Source of the DNA: Neptuniibacter sp. 1_MG-2023
GTDB lineage: Bacteria > Pseudomonadota > Gammaproteobacteria > Pseudomonadales > Balneatricaceae
Direction of reading: 5' to 3'
Assembly (NCBI RefSeq): GCF_030547185.1
Contig: NZ_JAUOQR010000014.1
Location: forward strand, 1 to 62,517
DNA length: 62,517 nucleotides
In this document: positions 40,475-49,812 of the stretch, piece by piece
How the letters are laid out: each line of letters begins with the position of its first letter
Position numbering within the stretch: position 1 is the stretch's first letter
Notes under the pieces: model-generated
What the model was told of the DNA's origin: nothing
What the model saw: only the letters and a program-made list of their open reading frames with translations
Databases searched by the model: none
Program-made: the position numbers and the translations under genes

Positions 40475-41533
40475 ATGGCTCGAATATCAAACCCATTTTC
40501 CTTTAGTAAGATGAGCCCATTAAATCAACGGCGCATAGAGAACTTCAAGCATAACCGCCGAGGCTATTGGTCCTTATGGTTATTTATTGCGCTGTTTTTA
40601 CTGTCTCTCTTTGCTGAATTAATTGCCAATGACGACCCTTTAATCGTCTCCTATCAAGGTAGTCTCTATTTTCCTGTTGCAACTGAGTATACAGAGCTCA
40701 CCTTTGGTGGTGACTTTGAAAGCCCCGCTGATTTCAAAGATCCCTACATTCAAAGTTTAATTGAAGAAAAAGGGAATGGCTGGATCCTATGGCCACCTAT
40801 TCGTTATAGCTACAATACGATCAATTATGATCTACCTGTACCTGCCCCCTCACCTCCTAGCCTAGAAAACCTACTGGGCACAGATGATCAAGCCCGCGAT
40901 GTTTTAGCCCGTGTTATCTATGGTTTTAGGATCTCGATTCTATTTGCCTTAATACTCACTATTGCTAGCTCAATTATCGGTGTGATCGCCGGTGCAATCC
41001 AAGGCTACTACGGTGGTAAAGTTGATCTATTTTTCCAACGTTTTATCGAAATATGGTCAGGTCTTCCCGTACTTTTTCTGTTAATTATTCTAGCGAGTAT
41101 AGTTGAGCCTAACTTCTGGTGGTTACTGGGCATTATGCTGCTATTTTCTTGGATGCAGCTTGTTGACGTAGTACGAGCTGAGTTTTTACGTGGACGTAAC
41201 CTTGAGTATGTTAGAGCCGCAAGAGCACTGGGCTTAAACAACCGAATGATTATGTTCCGACATATTCTTCCCAATGCGATGGTTGCTACGCTTACTTTTA
41301 TGCCTTTTGTATTTAACGGCTCCGTTGTTACCTTAACGGCACTCGACTTTTTAGGTTTTGGTTTACCCCCTGGGAGCCCCTCTTTAGGTGAACTTGTGTC
41401 TCAAGGTAAAACTAACCTTCACGCACCCTGGCTAGGTATCACCGCTTTTATGACACTATCCATAATGCTGACCCTTCTAATATTTATTGGTGAAGCCGTA
41501 CGCGATGCCTTCGACCCAAGGAAAGTTTCATGA
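40475..41533 (+). CDS. yejE: Peptide ABC transporter permease YejE
   Basis: The 352-residue permease is the partner of YejB. Typical features are the N-terminal RRIENFKHNRRGYWSLWLF, a long periplasmic loop, LLGTDDQARDVLARVIYGFR and the ATPase-contact segment EYVRAARALGLNNRMIMFRH. It starts 2 bp after yejB and overlaps yejF by 4 bp. Confidence 0.95.
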   Translation: MARISNPFSFSKMSPLNQRRIENFKHNRRGYWSLWLFIALFLLSLFAELIANDDPLIVSYQGSLYFPVATEYTELTFGGDFESPADFKDPYIQSLIEEKGNGWILWPPIRYSYNTINYDLPVPAPSPPSLENLLGTDDQARDVLARVIYGFRISILFALILTIASSIIGVIAGAIQGYYGGKVDLFFQRFIEIWSGLPVLFLLIILASIVEPNFWWLLGIMLLFSWMQLVDVVRAEFLRGRNLEYVRAARALGLNNRMIMFRHILPNAMVATLTFMPFVFNGSVVTLTALDFLGFGLPPGSPSLGELVSQGKTNLHAPWLGITAFMTLSIMLTLLIFIGEAVRDAFDPRKVS

Positions 41534-43176
41534 TGGAAGCAAATACCGACATGAAAAATGGTGATACGCAATTATCTCAGTCTGAGGTACTTCTCAGCGT
41601 TCAAGACCTATCCGTTCGTTTTGAACAAGATAATCAGCAAGCTGTCGATGCAGTAAAGCAGATTAATTTTGATATACCTAAAGGAAAAACTGTTGCGCTT
41701 GTAGGAGAGTCAGGTTCAGGAAAATCAGTTTCAGCTATGTCTATACTGAAACTACTTCCCTACCCTAAAGCGAATCACCCTTCAGGTAAAATACTCTATA
41801 AAGGTGAAGACCTTCTCCAACTAAACGAACGCCAAATGTGCAAAATGCGTGGGGATAAGATCAGTGTCATCTTCCAAGAACCAATGACATCGTTAAACCC
41901 ACTACATACAATTGAAAAACAGATTGGTGAAACCCTGTTACTCCACAGGGGCATGACCGGCAAACAAGCACAAATACGTATATTAGAACTGCTTGATCTA
42001 GTCGGCATAAAAGATGCTAAAAAACGTCTGACAAGCTATCCCCATGAACTCTCCGGTGGTCAACGTCAGCGCGTCATGATTGCTATGGCGCTTGCCAATG
42101 ATCCCGAGCTACTGATTGCGGATGAACCAACGACAGCACTCGACGTTACCATTCAAGAACAGATTCTACAGTTACTCCAAGAGCTGCAAAATAAACTAGG
42201 TATGGCAATACTATTGATCACCCATGATCTAAATATTGTTAAGCGCTACGCCCATCACGTATGCGTCCTTTATCAGGGCAAGCAGGTCGAAAGCTCAGAC
42301 ACTGACTCATTGTTCGCCAACCCACAACACCCATACACCAAAATGCTCTTAGATGCAGAGCCTTCAGGTCAGCCTGCGCAACAGTCATTAACAGATCAAC
42401 CCTTGCTCAGCACTGATAAATTAAGAATATGGTTCCCGGTGAAACAGGGGTTTCTAAAACGCACTGTTGATCATATCAAAGCAGTGAACGATGTAAGTTT
42501 CACTCTTAATAAAGGTGAGACCTTAGGTATTGTAGGCGAGTCAGGTTCAGGCAAAACGACGCTTGGGCTGGCGATCATTAAGCTCATTCGTAGTATAGGC
42601 GGAATTAACTTTGCGGGGCAGGAACTCGAACTGCTCGATCAAAAGCAAATGAAGCCGCTACGCAGTCGTATCCAGATCGTCTTCCAAGATCCTTTTGGTA
42701 GCCTAAGTCCACGTATGTCTATCTCTGAAATCATCGCTGAAGGGTTACAGATCCACCAGCCTAACAGTAAAGATCAACATGAAGCGCAAATAATAGAGGC
42801 ACTCAACGAAGTAGGTTTAGATCCTGATAGCCGTCACCGTTACCCCCATGAATTTTCTGGTGGTCAACGACAACGTATCGCTATAGCACGTGCTCTAGTA
42901 CTAAAACCTGAGCTTATTATTCTGGATGAACCCACCTCTGCTCTTGACCGTACAGTGCAAAAGCAGATTGTAGAGCTACTTCGCAACCTACAAGAGAAAT
43001 ATGCCTTAAGCTATCTATTCATTAGCCATGACCTAGCCGTAGTTAAAGCCTTAAGCCACCGCTTAATTGTTATGCATCATGGTGATATTGTTGAACAAGG
43101 CAAAGCTTCTGATATATTTAATAACCCTCAAGCAGAATATACACGTACGTTATTAAAGGCCGCCTTTAATCTGTAA
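41530..43176 (+). CDS. yejF: Peptide ABC transporter, tandem ATPase YejF
   Basis: The 548-residue protein fuses two ABC ATPase domains. Walker A sequences are GESGSGKSVSA and GESGSGKTTLG; signatures are LSGGQRQRV and FSGGQRQRI; each has a Walker B LIADEPTTALD or IILDEPTSALD. It powers YejBE. The ATGATGG start overlaps yejE; the second ATG is equally possible. It ends the operon. Confidence 0.95.
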   Translation: MMEANTDMKNGDTQLSQSEVLLSVQDLSVRFEQDNQQAVDAVKQINFDIPKGKTVALVGESGSGKSVSAMSILKLLPYPKANHPSGKILYKGEDLLQLNERQMCKMRGDKISVIFQEPMTSLNPLHTIEKQIGETLLLHRGMTGKQAQIRILELLDLVGIKDAKKRLTSYPHELSGGQRQRVMIAMALANDPELLIADEPTTALDVTIQEQILQLLQELQNKLGMAILLITHDLNIVKRYAHHVCVLYQGKQVESSDTDSLFANPQHPYTKMLLDAEPSGQPAQQSLTDQPLLSTDKLRIWFPVKQGFLKRTVDHIKAVNDVSFTLNKGETLGIVGESGSGKTTLGLAIIKLIRSIGGINFAGQELELLDQKQMKPLRSRIQIVFQDPFGSLSPRMSISEIIAEGLQIHQPNSKDQHEAQIIEALNEVGLDPDSRHRYPHEFSGGQRQRIAIARALVLKPELIILDEPTSALDRTVQKQIVELLRNLQEKYALSYLFISHDLAVVKALSHRLIVMHHGDIVEQGKASDIFNNPQAEYTRTLLKAAFNL

Positions 43177-43302
43177 GTAGCACAGAGATCTCATACCTTC
43201 TAACAGGCGGCTTCATTCTTTAGAGTTAAATAGTAAGCTTACTGATTTACTTTCTATTAAAATCATACCAAAGTCATCAAGTTCAAAAAAAAACGACGAA
43301 TG

Positions 43303-43361
43303 AATATGGGATTAGTTATAGTGACGAAGAACGCCCTTCTGTGACTAATCCCATATTTTTT
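43303..43361 (+). terminator. Long perfect hairpin with T run, directly before ndh
   Basis: AATATGGGATTAGT (43303-43316) pairs perfectly with ACTAATCCCATATT (43344-43357). The 27-nt loop can form a second small stem (GAAG/CTTC). A T run follows immediately, then the ribosome site GAGG (43362-43365) of ndh. It may be the distal terminator of yejABEF, an attenuator in the ndh leader, or an operator. The rest of the 198-bp gap holds no gene. Confidence 0.7.
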
Positions 43362-43374
43362 GAGGATTTAAACC

Positions 43375-44679
43375 ATGACACTATCGACAGAACCGCATCG
43401 GATCTTAGTGATTGGCGGCGGTGCCGGCGGATTAGAGCTTGTTACCCAGCTTGGCCACCGTTACCGGAAAAAACCAAATATCACTGTCACCCTAGTTGAT
43501 CAAAAACGTTCCCATATTTGGAAACCACTACTCCATGAAGTAGCTACAGGCTCCCTTGACCCTAGCACTGATGCAGTGACTTACCATGCCCATGCAGTAA
43601 AACATCATTACGAATTTCAACTCGGTTGTTTCTCTGACTTAGATACTGAGTCTCAAACCGTGACACTTAGTGAGAAAGTAGACGAAAATGGACGTGTAAT
43701 TTTACCTGAACGCTACCTAAAATATGACACCCTTGTTTTAGGTATCGGCAGTGTTAGTAACGATTTCAAAACACCTGGCGTAGCTGAACATTGCTATTTT
43801 TTAGATACAGCAAAGCAAGCAGAGCGATTCCACAATAGCCTGATCAATAACTTTATGCGCATCAATCAACAAGATCATGGTGTACTCAATATCGCTATTG
43901 TTGGTGGGGGTGCCACAGGGGTAGAGCTGTCAGCTGAATTACATAACGTCACGGATATGCTGCGCTCTTATGGTTTACCTAATATGACCGCTCAGCAGTT
44001 AAAAGTCACCTTGATTGAAGCGGGACCACGCATACTACCTGCCCTACCTGAGCGTATATCAAACTCAGCCCGCCAAGAGCTTTCAGATATAGGTGTACAG
44101 GTCGCAGAAAACACAATGATCAAATCAGCAAGTCCCGAAGGCTTCACGACTTCCGAGGGCGACCTGATTGAAGCCGATATGATGATCTGGGCTGCCGGTG
44201 TGAAAGCACCTGATTTCATTGCTGACCTTTATAAATTTGAGCTCACTCGAACCAATCAGATTCTGGTTAAGCCCACATTACAAAGCAGCCTACACGACAA
44301 TATTTTTGTTATTGGTGATTGCTGTGCCTGCGAGCAAGAGGATGGCAGCTGGGTACCACCGAGAGCACAATCAGCCCATCAAATGGCTTCCCTTGTTAAA
44401 GAGAATATTAAGCTAAAACTGCAAGGCAAACCGTTAAAATCATTTATCTATAAAGACCATGGCTCACTAGTCAATCTCAGCCGATATAGTACTGTAGGTA
44501 GCCTTATGGGGAACCTAACAAAAAACTCGATGTTCATCGAAGGTAAAATAGCCCGCGTTGTCTATATCTCACTTTACCGCATGCATCAGATAGCTATACA
44601 TGGTTTCTTTAAAGCCATGCTGGTATATATCGCAGAAAAAGTCAGTAAAGTCGTTCGGCCTAAAATGAAGCTGCACTAA
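43375..44679 (+). CDS. ndh: Type II NADH:quinone oxidoreductase
   Basis: The 434-residue flavoprotein oxidises NADH and reduces quinone without ion pumping. FAD site RILVIGGGAGGLELVTQLG, NADH site IAIVGGGATGVELSAEL, second FAD contact NIFVIGDCCACE, and a C-terminal amphipathic region for membrane attachment are visible. GAGG lies 9 bases before the ATG. It offers an uncoupled alternative to Nqr. The leader hairpin suggests some control at the level of transcript elongation. Confidence 0.94.
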   Translation: MTLSTEPHRILVIGGGAGGLELVTQLGHRYRKKPNITVTLVDQKRSHIWKPLLHEVATGSLDPSTDAVTYHAHAVKHHYEFQLGCFSDLDTESQTVTLSEKVDENGRVILPERYLKYDTLVLGIGSVSNDFKTPGVAEHCYFLDTAKQAERFHNSLINNFMRINQQDHGVLNIAIVGGGATGVELSAELHNVTDMLRSYGLPNMTAQQLKVTLIEAGPRILPALPERISNSARQELSDIGVQVAENTMIKSASPEGFTTSEGDLIEADMMIWAAGVKAPDFIADLYKFELTRTNQILVKPTLQSSLHDNIFVIGDCCACEQEDGSWVPPRAQSAHQMASLVKENIKLKLQGKPLKSFIYKDHGSLVNLSRYSTVGSLMGNLTKNSMFIEGKIARVVYISLYRMHQIAIHGFFKAMLVYIAEKVSKVVRPKMKLH

Positions 44680-44690
44680 TCGGCTTTAAA

Positions 44691-44721
44691 TAAAAAAGAG
44701 GCTAAACGCCTCTTTTTTTTA
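44691..44721. terminator. Bidirectional terminator after ndh
   Basis: GAGGC (44698-44702) pairs with GCCTC (44708-44712) around TAAAC, flanked by A bases on the left and T bases on the right. It serves ndh and the convergent unknown gene. Confidence 0.9.
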
Positions 44722-44738
44722 AAAACACTAATCTAAAC

Positions 44739-45125
44739 CTACTTCCAGCGCATTACGTTTCCGTGATCAAACACATGGCCTGAACTTATTTTACGGTAAT
44801 TGATAAAAATATTACTGTATGCAACACGGCTTCGCTTAGAGATAGAAAAGGCAATGCACTCCATCATCGCCTCAACACTACTAATATTGTGAAAGCTCGG
44901 CACATGCAGGTCCACAAGAATAGGATGGCTCCCACTCTGAGGCTGAGTACTCGGCATTAATCCAGCCACTGCATACTGCCTTGACGGTATAAACTCCCAA
45001 GTAACCGTTATATGTTCAATACTAATATCCGTCCCTCTTGATAAATCTTCAGTAATGCTTTTAATCATTGCCGGCACCTCAACATCCTCTTCAAAGGGCA
45101 ATGATTTAATACAGATAAGCGCCAT
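44739..45125 (-). CDS. Uncharacterised protein, possibly tautomerase-like
   Basis: From the ATG at 45125 (TGAG seven bases upstream) the protein has 128 residues; a GTG four codons earlier is possible. It has no signal peptide or membrane helix. The pattern of beta strand, helix and ISIEHITVTWEFIPSRQYAVAG, then SHPILVDLHVPSF and NIFINYRKISSGHVFDHG, recalls the two-beta-alpha-beta layout of the tautomerase / CHMI superfamily, but I see no certain N-terminal catalytic proline. It is followed by a terminator and lies 95 bp from the hemerythrin gene on the same strand. Confidence 0.6.
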   Translation of the reverse strand: MALICIKSLPFEEDVEVPAMIKSITEDLSRGTDISIEHITVTWEFIPSRQYAVAGLMPSTQPQSGSHPILVDLHVPSFHNISSVEAMMECIAFSISKRSRVAYSNIFINYRKISSGHVFDHGNVMRWK

Positions 45126-45220
45126 CCACAATCTCACTATAATTTGGTGTAGAGGGAACTTAGAGCAACTGCACTATAAACTCAATCCCATTTAAGAAAA
45201 ATTGCGGACAGCGAAAAAAA

Positions 45221-45586
45221 TTACTTACGTTCCGATTCAAGAATATAGAGCTCTAAGCGCTTATCAATGCCAAATATATGCCGCTTTAGCCACTCCGATA
45301 GAAAACTAGCTAACATCTCTCTAAGCTCTGGCGTGTACTCTTGATGACCATCAAGCATCTTAACCAATTCATTCCGAAACTTATTGTGAGCCTGCCGATG
45401 GGTCTCATAATCAGGATAATTGAGTGCTTGCATATAACACTCTTCTAAAGAGAAATGATGTTCCGCATAATCAATTAGACGAGTGAACGTTGATACATCA
45501 ACCTGTTCAGCCTTAATCTCATCAATCAATTGAAACAACGTTTGATGTTGTTGATCCTGCCAAATCAACTCGCTTGTAATAGCCAT
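45221..45586 (-). CDS. Bacteriohemerythrin
   Basis: The 121-residue four-helix protein has the di-iron ligand pattern of hemerythrin: H14, H44 and E48 (HHFSLEE), H63 and H67 (HRQAH), H103 and D108 (HIFGID). It would bind O2, or possibly NO, in the cytoplasm, as oxygen store or sensor. All seven ligands are present and the length is typical of single-domain bacterial forms. It is divergent from the vWA gene, with about 265 bp between. Confidence 0.93.
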   Translation of the reverse strand: MAITSELIWQDQQHQTLFQLIDEIKAEQVDVSTFTRLIDYAEHHFSLEECYMQALNYPDYETHRQAHNKFRNELVKMLDGHQEYTPELREMLASFLSEWLKRHIFGIDKRLELYILESERK

Positions 45587-45851
45587 CTAATGTTCCTTTT
45601 CTTTAGCCGCCGTCAGCATAGTGCTGCTTTAAGCATCGTTTGTCACTGATATAAATCAGTAACAAACTCCTTCCAAGCCCGTACTTAACTCAACATAGCA
45701 TCTCTACCTTATGTTAAATCAGTTATCCTAGTACTTCGAAACTTGAACTCTTTTTACAAATCTTTTACAAGATTTATATATCTATCTGACTTTTACCCCG
45801 CGGTATTGCCCTACATTATCGGTAACAAAGGGATCAATAGAGGACACCCCC

Positions 45852-47189
45852 ATGAACAGATACCGCTTAACGAATATTAAACACCTATTACTTGCTCTAT
45901 GCTTTAGCGCAACGCTTGCGCCACTAACTCAAGCTAAACAGATTGACCTCCAAGTCAATCTTGCTACCCCTGTTATGGAGGCTGAGCGTACACACAATGC
46001 TTTTATTAAAATCTCCTTAGAAGCCTTCAAACAAGATCAACCACAAAAACGTATTCCTGCCAATATTGCTATCGTTCTGGACAAATCAGGTTCCATGCAG
46101 GGAGACAAGCTCTACCATGCAAAGAAAGCAGCCATCATGGCCATCAATCGATTAAGTCCTAACGATATTGTTTCAGTGGTCAGTTACGACAGTCGCGTTA
46201 ATGTTGTCGTACCCGCAACAAAAGCGAGCGATACCGAACTTATCGCTCACTCAATTCAGCAGATCAACGCCAGTGGAAATACAGCCCTCTTTGCCGGTGT
46301 AAGCAAAGGATCGCAAGAACTTCGAAAGTTTTTAGATATGAACAAAGTCAACCGAGTCATCCTTCTCTCCGACGGCTTAGCTAATGTAGGGCCTAGCACC
46401 CCTAATGAACTTGGAAAACTAGGCTTATCCCTTGCGAAAGAAGGGATTAGTGTTACAACGATTGGTCTTGGCTTAGGTTATAACGAGGACTTAATGACCC
46501 AACTTGCAGGTTTCAGTGATGGTAACCATGCCTTTGTAGAGAAGGCAGAAGATCTAGCCAAGGTTTTTCAGTATGAGTTTGGTGATGTTCTCTCTGTTGT
46601 CGCACAAAGCGTTGAAATACGCATAAAATGTAAAAACGGCGTACGCCCATTACGTGTTTTAGGACGTGAGGCTGATATCAGCGGGAATATGGTTAGCACA
46701 CGAATGAACCAGCTTTATAGTGAACAAGAGAAGTTTATCATCCTAGAGGTAGAGGTCCCCGCCCAAGAAGATCGCTCAAACTTAGAACTTGTCGATGTTG
46801 ATATCCGTTATAATGATCTATTTAATCAACGTAACGAGCAATTATCGAGTAACGTTGTTGCACAATTTAGTCGCTCTCAAGAGCAGATTGATGAGGCGGT
46901 AGATACTGAAACTTATGAAGCCGCTGCAGAACAAGTCGCTAATGAGTTCAATCGTGAGGCGGTAGAAAAAAGAGATCAAGGTGATATTCAAGGAGCACAA
47001 AGTATCTTGCAAAAAAGCGCTGACTACTTAGATAATTTAGGCCAAGCGTTAGCTTCACCCAAATTGATCGAGCAGAAAGAAGAAGCGCTTAAAGATGCAG
47101 ACGAACTTGATGATGAGCAAGAGTGGAGTAAAAAACGTAAAGAGCTAAAAGAACGTCAGTTCAAACGCTCTAAACAGCAAAGCTACTAA
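45852..47189 (+). CDS. Secreted von Willebrand factor A domain protein
   Basis: The 445-residue protein has a signal peptide ending about LTQA-K (residue 28). A vWA domain follows with an intact MIDAS: DKSGSM (D77, S79, S81), GNTALFAG and LLSDGLANVG. The C-terminal ~130 residues are helical and highly charged (Glu/Lys/Gln-rich). It probably binds a protein partner through a divalent metal in the periplasm. The histidine kinase and response regulator genes follow directly, so it may present a signal to, or be controlled by, that pair. No known function can be assigned. Confidence 0.88.
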   Translation: MNRYRLTNIKHLLLALCFSATLAPLTQAKQIDLQVNLATPVMEAERTHNAFIKISLEAFKQDQPQKRIPANIAIVLDKSGSMQGDKLYHAKKAAIMAINRLSPNDIVSVVSYDSRVNVVVPATKASDTELIAHSIQQINASGNTALFAGVSKGSQELRKFLDMNKVNRVILLSDGLANVGPSTPNELGKLGLSLAKEGISVTTIGLGLGYNEDLMTQLAGFSDGNHAFVEKAEDLAKVFQYEFGDVLSVVAQSVEIRIKCKNGVRPLRVLGREADISGNMVSTRMNQLYSEQEKFIILEVEVPAQEDRSNLELVDVDIRYNDLFNQRNEQLSSNVVAQFSRSQEQIDEAVDTETYEAAAEQVANEFNREAVEKRDQGDIQGAQSILQKSADYLDNLGQALASPKLIEQKEEALKDADELDDEQEWSKKRKELKERQFKRSKQQSY

Positions 47190-47271
47190 GCTAATTTGAC
47201 CACATAAAGGTTTAATCACCGATAAATCAGCCCTCAGATCTTGGGGGCTGAATCAGCAAAGCGAGAATGAT

Positions 47272-49080
47272 TTGAAAAAAACAGCCTTGTTACTCTGTGG
47301 ATTGATTTTGATACCTATCCTTATTCTTGGCTGGTTATCTGTGCGTCTAGAACAAAACCAACAGCAGCTGATTCAGCATCAATTCCAAGCCTTAGTGGAA
47401 GTTAAACTAAAATCTGTTGATGGCTTATTCCAAGGCCACTTTCAACGTTTAGAGGCGGTTTTAAAATCAGAGGCGTCTGAACTCAAGCAAAACGCTTCAT
47501 CTCAAGCACTTAGAGAGCTCAGTAAATCAAGTCCTTATATAGAGCAAGTTTTCATTCTTGATCCAACAAGAAAGCCCATCTACCCCACCCCAACGAATGC
47601 TACTGCTCAGGAAATCCAATTTCTTCAGCAAACAAAAACCTTATTGGAAACACCTTCTCTCTTTACCCACTCGCAAGAAAGTAATACCACAATACAAAAA
47701 GCTAATGGGCCCGCGCAGCTAGTAGCCCAAGCGCCTTACAGCGCACAATTGAAATCAGTGCCACAAACACAACGGTTAACACGCTCAACAGAAAAAAGCA
47801 TTAATGCTGAGACTGAAATAGCTCCCCTTATCAGTCGTCGTTCCCAAGCAACATCATCAATAGCTGCTGATAGCCCTATAGCCTCTTCCAATATTAACGA
47901 CACGCAAGTAGAACAGGTAGAGCCTACAGATTCCGGTTGGATCGCTTGGTATAACAACACCCAACTTCAGCATATCTACTGGCAAACAACAGCCGATAAT
48001 CGTGTTATGGGATTTGCCATTAGCCGTGCCCGCTTACTCTCTGATTTAATTAATTTACTCCCTGATCAGTCAGAGATAACAGCAGAGCACCCTCTGAACA
48101 ACTCAATTATCACCCTCAAAAACAGTCGTGGTGAAGTCAGTTATGAATGGGGCAACGCAAAGGAAAGCTCCGATCACCTAACGCCGATCAAAACATTAAA
48201 CCTTAGCCACCCTTTAGGTAGTTGGCGATTAGAATACACGACGACTAGTCTTAACAAACCCCAGCAAAACTGGTTAGAAAAACTGCTCATTATAGTAATA
48301 ACCTTAAGTGCTTTATCGGTACTTGGCTGGCTCGTATACAGAGAGCAAACCCGCGAGTCACGTTTAGCTCTCCAACGGGTAAATTTTGTTAATCAGGTCT
48401 CCCATGAATTAAAAACACCACTGACCAATGTACGCATGTATACCGAGATGTTGGAAAACCAACTTGATGATGAACAGGTTAAACAAAAGCGTTACTTAAA
48501 TATTATTAATAACGAAAGCAAGCGCCTCACACGCTTAATCGATAACGTACTCAGCTTTTCAAAGTTAGAACGTGACAGCCTTGACCTAAATCTGCAGATG
48601 GGTACTGTTCAAGAATGTATTAATAACACATTAGAGGCATTTGCCCCGGCCTTTGCTCAGCGAGGATTAGACCCTAAGCTTACCAGCCACTGCGACACAA
48701 ACGTTTTATTAGATCCTCACTGTACTGAACAGATTTTAAATAACTTATTCAGTAACGCTGAGAAATACGCAGCTGATAGCGGTGTTCTACAGATAGAGTG
48801 CTGGCAGGAAGGTGACTACAGTTTTATTCGCATCCATGACAACGGCCCCGGTATAGATGAGTACTCATCAAGATCTATTTTTGAACAATTTTATCGCGCC
48901 AGTAACAAACTTACTGATGGTATTAGCGGTACCGGCATAGGTTTGAGCATTGCGCGCGAACTGGCACGCAAGCATGGCGGTGATCTGATTTTAGAATCAA
49001 CGACTCAAGGCGCCAGTTTCCTACTTAGCCTCTACACACCCGTAAGCCTAAGCCATTCACCCGCTAAAGGTAGTTTATGA
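47272..49080 (+). CDS. Sensor histidine kinase with large periplasmic domain
   Basis: The 602-residue kinase starts with TTG (GAG site upstream). A membrane helix (about 4-23) is followed by a periplasmic domain of about 310 residues, a second helix (337-355), the H box VSHELKTPLTNV (H378), the N box, DNGPGID and GTGIGLSI. The periplasmic part includes a Ser/Thr/Gln-rich, apparently disordered stretch around 135-220. There is no HAMP domain that I can see. It overlaps the response regulator gene by 4 bp and lies 82 bp after the vWA gene. Confidence 0.93.
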   Translation: MKKTALLLCGLILIPILILGWLSVRLEQNQQQLIQHQFQALVEVKLKSVDGLFQGHFQRLEAVLKSEASELKQNASSQALRELSKSSPYIEQVFILDPTRKPIYPTPTNATAQEIQFLQQTKTLLETPSLFTHSQESNTTIQKANGPAQLVAQAPYSAQLKSVPQTQRLTRSTEKSINAETEIAPLISRRSQATSSIAADSPIASSNINDTQVEQVEPTDSGWIAWYNNTQLQHIYWQTTADNRVMGFAISRARLLSDLINLLPDQSEITAEHPLNNSIITLKNSRGEVSYEWGNAKESSDHLTPIKTLNLSHPLGSWRLEYTTTSLNKPQQNWLEKLLIIVITLSALSVLGWLVYREQTRESRLALQRVNFVNQVSHELKTPLTNVRMYTEMLENQLDDEQVKQKRYLNIINNESKRLTRLIDNVLSFSKLERDSLDLNLQMGTVQECINNTLEAFAPAFAQRGLDPKLTSHCDTNVLLDPHCTEQILNNLFSNAEKYAADSGVLQIECWQEGDYSFIRIHDNGPGIDEYSSRSIFEQFYRASNKLTDGISGTGIGLSIARELARKHGGDLILESTTQGASFLLSLYTPVSLSHSPAKGSL

Positions 49081-49772
49081 AAATTCTTATTGCAGAAGAT
49101 GATCTTAATATTAGGATGGGACTTTTCGATCTACTTGATAATGAAGGTTACACTTGTATAGAAGCCGATGATGGCGAGAGCGCCCTTCACTTATATATTG
49201 AACATCAACCCGACCTGATCTTACTCGATATTATGATGCCCAAAATGGATGGTTACACCCTGTGTAGGAAAATTCGCCAGCTTAACGAAACCGTTCCAGT
49301 GATCTTTATTACGGCAAAATCAGAAGAGATCGACCAAGTTCTAGGACTCGAGCTCGGTGCTGATGACTATATCAAAAAACCATTTGGCACCCGAGAAGTC
49401 ATCGCACGTATAAAAGCAGTCACACGCCGCTGCCTACAAACGCAGCAGCCGAGTGATCAACAAGAAGCGGAAACATTCTGGATGGATGATCTACACGTTT
49501 TTCCAGCTCAACTACGAGCACAGCGTGAAGGGATGACATTTGAATTAAGCTTGCGAGATCTTAAAATCCTCCAACTCCTCCACCGCGAACAGGGAAAAGT
49601 TGTTGATCGGGACATGCTATTCAACGAATGTTGGGGAAGAGACTATTTACCAAGCAGTCGCACACTCGATCAGCATATTTCTAAATTACGAAAAGTTATT
49701 GAAGTCGATGCTAAAGCGCCTAAAGTCATTCAGACGGTGCACGGTATAGGTTACCGATTTAATCAGCATTAA
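49077..49772 (+). CDS. OmpR-family response regulator
   Basis: The 231-residue protein has a receiver domain with D8/D9, phosphorylation site D51 (LILLDIMMPKMDG) and a conserved Lys in DDYIKKPF. A winged-helix DNA-binding domain ends in SSRTLDQHISKLRKVIE and VHGIGYRF. It is the cognate partner of the overlapping histidine kinase. Targets are unknown; the vWA gene is an obvious candidate. Confidence 0.94.
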   Translation: MKILIAEDDLNIRMGLFDLLDNEGYTCIEADDGESALHLYIEHQPDLILLDIMMPKMDGYTLCRKIRQLNETVPVIFITAKSEEIDQVLGLELGADDYIKKPFGTREVIARIKAVTRRCLQTQQPSDQQEAETFWMDDLHVFPAQLRAQREGMTFELSLRDLKILQLLHREQGKVVDRDMLFNECWGRDYLPSSRTLDQHISKLRKVIEVDAKAPKVIQTVHGIGYRFNQH

Positions 49773-49812
49773 CAGGCTAACTTTTTAGGCAAAGCCATTA
49801 TAGGTGTCTCGC

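Noticed and set aside
43231-43245. AGTAAGCTTACT palindrome downstream of yejF
   Set aside because: Short palindrome around a HindIII-like core in AT-rich DNA; no positional link with a promoter.
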